DNA of 43,677 nt from an uncultured SAR86 cluster bacterium (GTDB lineage Bacteria; Pseudomonadota; Gammaproteobacteria; Magnimaribacterales; Magnimaribacteraceae), in assembly GCA_938075195.1 (NCBI GenBank), contig CALJGK010000042.1, positions 1 to 43,677 of the forward strand. Direction: 5' to 3'. The notes beneath the pieces are model-generated. The model was not told the origin of the DNA and did not search any database. It was given only the letters and a program-made list of their open reading frames with translations. The translations under genes and the position numbers were made by a program. This document shows, in pieces, positions 41,343-43,677 of the stretch. Numbering within the stretch: the first letter of the stretch is position 1; each line of letters starts with the position of its first letter.

Positions 41343-42971
41343 TTAGGTCATCCAATTTTTGATCGTTTTATCTTTAGGATCAATAAGCACTCCTGGGTTC
41401 ATTATACCTTTAGGATCTAGAGTTGATTTAGCGGAGACTAATACTCTATTAAACAATTCTGGGCGTTGTTTATCATAACCATTTGGCCTATGGTCCCTTC
41501 CTACTGCATGATGATGAGTAACAGTACCGCCTTTAGAATTGCACAATTCATTAGTAGCTAATTTAATCTCTTTCCAAATATCTATCATGGTCTCAGGAGT
41601 CGCATAAGCACCAAAAGTAAAATAAGGAGCTAAGCCATCTGGATAACTATGAGTAATACGACACGTAACTAAAGACGATTTTCCTGTTATCCTCTTAATG
41701 ATCCTTGCCGTTTCTTCTTTAACATCTTTTATAAACTCAAAACTTTTATCCCAGGTGATGGCAGTTTCAAAAGTATCTTGAATAATCCCTCTTCTAGTAA
41801 AACTTTCTCTAAGATAAGGCGCCTTAATAAAACTACTACGCCAATTTCCAGATGAACCTGACCTGTGTGCATCTTTAGATTGTGTTTGAGGATCCTCATA
41901 TAGCCCTTTGTTTTCTGCAGCTATCTCCAAAGCCCTTTCTAGAGCATGCGACTTATCATGATCTGCAGACTCAAAAGAGAGAATCAATAAATGCCTAGAA
42001 CCATCACCTGCTCCATTTAAAAGAGCCTCACTAGAGTCCAAAAGTCGACAATTTGCTGGAAATAGTCCTGATTGGCTGATTTGTCTTAATGTATTCAAGG
42101 CATCTTGATAATCTTCAAATTCAACTGTTGATGATGCTCTGAATGTGGGTCTATCCTGAAGTCGCATCGAGGCTGATGTAATAATCCCCATTATTCCCTC
42201 TGATCCAATAGCAAATCTATCGGGGCTAGGACCAGCTCCAGAACCAGGCAAACGTCTTGTTTCAAATGAGCCTGAAGGCGTTATCATAGTCAAAGACTCA
42301 ACAAAATCATCAATATGAGTATACAAGGTCGCATAGTGGCCTCCAGATCTTGTAGCTATCCATCCTCCTAGCGTAGAAAACTCAAAGCTTTGAGGGTAAT
42401 GTCTCATAGTTAATTCGTGCTCTTTTAATTTTGACTCTAGGTCAGGACCAAATATTCCACCTTGGATGAGAGCAGTCCTGCTTTCTTTATCTATCTCTAT
42501 GATTTGATCAAGGTTTTTCATATCTAAGGAAATAACACCCTTAAAGTCTTCCCCTACATCTGTTTCGACCCCTCCACAAACGCTAGAACCTCCTCCGTAG
42601 GGAATCACAGCCACATCATTTAATGAAGCCCAGTCTAAAATATTTGAGATGTCATCTTCAGACTTAGGAAAAGCAACAAAATCTGGAGGAAATGGAAACT
42701 TACCCAGAATAGATCTGGCAGAATCTGGAAAAGACTTACCATAAGTATGGTTCAATCTTTCGAGTTTATCATCAGAGAGAATGTCTTCTAATCCTTTGGG
42801 TGGTATAAGTTTAGATTTCGATAATTCAATATCATTAACTTTTGGAATATCAATTCTTTCAACAGAATCAAGTTGAAAAGTACTAGCTATTCTTTTATCA
42901 ATACTATTTTCTTCTTCTTCTGAGAGGAGTTCATCCTCATATCCCCAACCCCAAAATTTTCTTACTTTCAT
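41343..42971 (-). CDS. FAD-binding oxidase, alkyl-DHAP synthase (AGPS)-like
   Basis: 542 residues from the ATG at 42971, chosen because GGGAGAGA lies 4 nt upstream and because KVRKFWGWGYEDE is the natural N-terminus of AGPS-like proteins (NGWGY in the human enzyme). A start at 43013 would add 14 odd residues. The PCMH FAD domain has PYGGGSSVCGG (124-134) and GGWIATRSGGHYATLY. Near the end THSYPDGLAPYF and VTHHHAVGRDHRP fit the active-site Tyr and His cluster of AGPS, which swaps an acyl for an alkyl chain on DHAP in ether-lipid synthesis. Many bacterial relatives are only annotated as FAD-binding oxidases, so the ether-lipid role is an inference. Confidence 0.82.
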   Translation of the reverse strand: MKVRKFWGWGYEDELLSEEEENSIDKRIASTFQLDSVERIDIPKVNDIELSKSKLIPPKGLEDILSDDKLERLNHTYGKSFPDSARSILGKFPFPPDFVAFPKSEDDISNILDWASLNDVAVIPYGGGSSVCGGVETDVGEDFKGVISLDMKNLDQIIEIDKESRTALIQGGIFGPDLESKLKEHELTMRHYPQSFEFSTLGGWIATRSGGHYATLYTHIDDFVESLTMITPSGSFETRRLPGSGAGPSPDRFAIGSEGIMGIITSASMRLQDRPTFRASSTVEFEDYQDALNTLRQISQSGLFPANCRLLDSSEALLNGAGDGSRHLLILSFESADHDKSHALERALEIAAENKGLYEDPQTQSKDAHRSGSSGNWRSSFIKAPYLRESFTRRGIIQDTFETAITWDKSFEFIKDVKEETARIIKRITGKSSLVTCRITHSYPDGLAPYFTFGAYATPETMIDIWKEIKLATNELCNSKGGTVTHHHAVGRDHRPNGYDKQRPELFNRVLVSAKSTLDPKGIMNPGVLIDPKDKTIKNWMT

Positions 42972-43060
42972 TTTATCTCTCCCATTAAAAGATCTTATTA
43001 TGTAAGATACCAAACAGTAAAGACGAACTAATGTTAAAATAAATTTTTAATTAAAATAAT

Positions 43061-43459
43061 ATGGCAAAAAAATACGAAAACTACTCAGTTGGAGATAATC
43101 TTTCTAAATCTAGTGATGCATATTCTGCATGGACTAATGATCTCTTAAGAAAACTTGTTGCAGGAAAGACTGTTATACAAGCAGGTGAATCTACTGGCGG
43201 ACACAGACTAGTTGAGTCAGAAGTTGTCTATGTATTCCTTACAGGTACTGGGCAAATGGAAGTGATTGAATATTCTAATCATGAAGGCGGACATGGAACT
43301 AACCCAAGTTTCGGTATAGAACACAAGGCTGAACTTGTTATCTCTGCTGGGGATATTGTCTTAGCTGAAGAAGGTGACTATATAAAAGTCAATAATACTT
43401 CTGATGTAGAACAATTATCTTATCTAAGAATATTCGATAGTGAAGGAGCTCGTAGCTAA
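43061..43459 (+). CDS. cupin-like small protein
   Basis: 132 residues. TGGHRLVESEVVYVFLTGTG followed by QMEVIE resembles the first cupin motif, and ELVISAGDIVLAEEGDYIKVN the second (PGD...P...H turned to a tail without His). Only one clear metal-type histidine (His48) and Glu52 are visible, so a metal site is uncertain and the protein may be a binding or scaffold cupin. It diverges from the AGPS-like gene (89 nt between start codons). Its stop codon overlaps the U-tract of the minus-strand terminator that follows, so the two transcripts end face to face. Confidence 0.65.
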   Translation: MAKKYENYSVGDNLSKSSDAYSAWTNDLLRKLVAGKTVIQAGESTGGHRLVESEVVYVFLTGTGQMEVIEYSNHEGGHGTNPSFGIEHKAELVISAGDIVLAEEGDYIKVNNTSDVEQLSYLRIFDSEGARS

Positions 43460-43487
43460 AAAAAATCCCCACTCGAAAGCAGGGATT
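43458..43487 (-). terminator. rho-independent terminator with UUCG tetraloop (minus strand)
   Basis: On the minus strand a 10-bp stem (43487-43478 pairing with 43473-43464, with two G-U pairs) is capped by TTCG and followed by eight T. It ends a transcript that enters from the right edge. On the plus strand there is no T-run, so it does not serve the cupin-like gene. It overlaps that gene's stop codon. Confidence 0.75.
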
Positions 43488-43677
43488 CCGAAAAGCGTAT
43501 CTCAACTACTTTTCAACTAACCGTTAAAACTGTTAGCCGGAACCGGGGGTAACCCGTGTCAGAAGGATACTCCTGTTGTTCCTCTTCTATAATAAATACT
43601 AATAGTGATCACCTCCTGTAGAGGGTAATAATAATCCACGAATTCAATTCCCCTCGTGTTAAATTGAATGTGGGACG
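43488..43677 (-). other. 3' part of an unidentified structured minus-strand transcript
   Basis: Upstream of the terminator (minus sense) lie at least three helices: GAAAAG/CTTTTC at 43490-43514, CTAAC/GTTAG at 43517-43536, and an 8-bp helix at 43642-43669. Between them is ACAGGAGGTGATCAC (about 43608-43622), a near-complete complement of the 16S rRNA 3' tail, a very strong ribosome site. After it a frame reads ISIYYRRGTTGVSF, stops at UGA (43559-43561), and continues in frame as HGLPPVPANSFNG to a UAG at 43517-43519. The frame is also open upstream to the window edge. I cannot tell a small RNA from a short coding gene or a leader. Confidence 0.4.

Noticed and set aside
42972-43013. Upstream start of the AGPS-like gene at 43013
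   Set aside because: The ATG at 42971 has GGGAGAGA before it and fits the family N-terminus (WGWGY).
43559-43561. UGA as a selenocysteine codon
   Set aside because: The following bases UGACACGG recall a formate dehydrogenase Sec site, but the frame ends 13 residues later and no convincing SECIS loop is visible. Kept only as one option in the finding.
43605-43620. 16S rRNA 3' end on the plus strand (GATCACCTCCT)
   Set aside because: The match is only the anti-Shine-Dalgarno word. The helix 45 and the GGTAAC region that precede it in real 16S genes are missing, so it is better read as a strong ribosome site on the minus strand.
1-43677. CRISPR array, insertion sequence, integrase or phage genes
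   Set aside because: No regularly spaced repeats, transposase motifs or terminal inverted repeats were found on either strand; the three tRNA genes show no duplicated 3' ends nearby that would mark an integrated element.

Overview
The window looks like a piece of the chromosome of a small, AT-rich, free-living marine gammaproteobacterium of the SAR86 kind. This rests on a G+C content of roughly one third by eye, very tight gene packing, and gammaproteobacterial household genes: csrA next to tRNA-Arg(ACG), slyX ending in PPHY, long-form queF, the yadG/yadH ABC pair, trhO, bolA and a dcp-type M3 peptidase. The exact clade is an inference. I see no insertion sequence, phage, CRISPR array or rRNA operon.

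Layout. (1) 1-1093, minus: a truncated two-module VOC (glyoxalase-like) protein and a small membrane protein. (2) 1150-7734, plus: peptide and sugar catabolism, namely a lipoprotein Dcp peptidase, a DUF3445 haem oxidative demethylase-like protein, a GH13 alpha-glucosidase, a beta-lactamase-fold esterase and an SDR. (3) 7913-10571: a putative winged-helix regulator diverging from an MFS transporter, followed by a metallo-beta-lactamase-fold hydrolase. (4) 10572-16621: three single tRNAs (Gly-TCC, Arg-ACG, Ser-GGA), a 2OG-Fe(II) oxygenase, phosphatidylcholine synthase, csrA, and a RimB-RimK fusion followed by SDR, secreted hypothetical and SRPBCC genes. (5) 16683-21496, minus: a MoxR ATPase/VWA pair, YadG/YadH, QueF and SlyX in near-continuous order. 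(6) 21711-24855, minus: CaiB/BaiF CoA-transferase, a membrane protein, a PQQ-type sugar dehydrogenase and a DUF4345-like protein; tatD lies beyond on plus. (7) 25694-37222, minus: ten genes with gaps of 15 nt or less (GPH transporter, rhomboid, DUF3604, second GPH transporter, ogt, bolA, trhO, MMPL/RND exporter, alpha-methylacyl-CoA racemase, glutaredoxin-like). (8) 37351-43459: an MFE-2-like SDR, a GH3 beta-glucosidase with PA14 insert, an HD-domain protein with a diiron-type ligand set, an alkyl-DHAP synthase-like flavoprotein, and a cupin-like protein. (9) 43458-43677: the 3' end of a structured minus-strand transcript I cannot identify, with a strong UUCG-capped terminator.

How the genes fit together. 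The window reads as a scavenging heterotroph's toolkit: oligopeptide trimming (Dcp), alpha- and beta-glucoside breakdown (GH13, GH3) with GPH-type sugar symporters and a sugar dehydrogenase, and acyl-CoA chemistry for branched or lipid substrates (AMACR, CaiB/BaiF, MFE-2-like and HSDL2-like SDRs, AGPS-like enzyme). Several of these acyl and ether-lipid enzymes have peroxisomal counterparts in animals. The least explained pieces are the right-edge transcript, the HD protein beside the AGPS-like enzyme, the tRNA-Ser/RimB-RimK arrangement, and a small broken reading frame behind tRNA-Gly.
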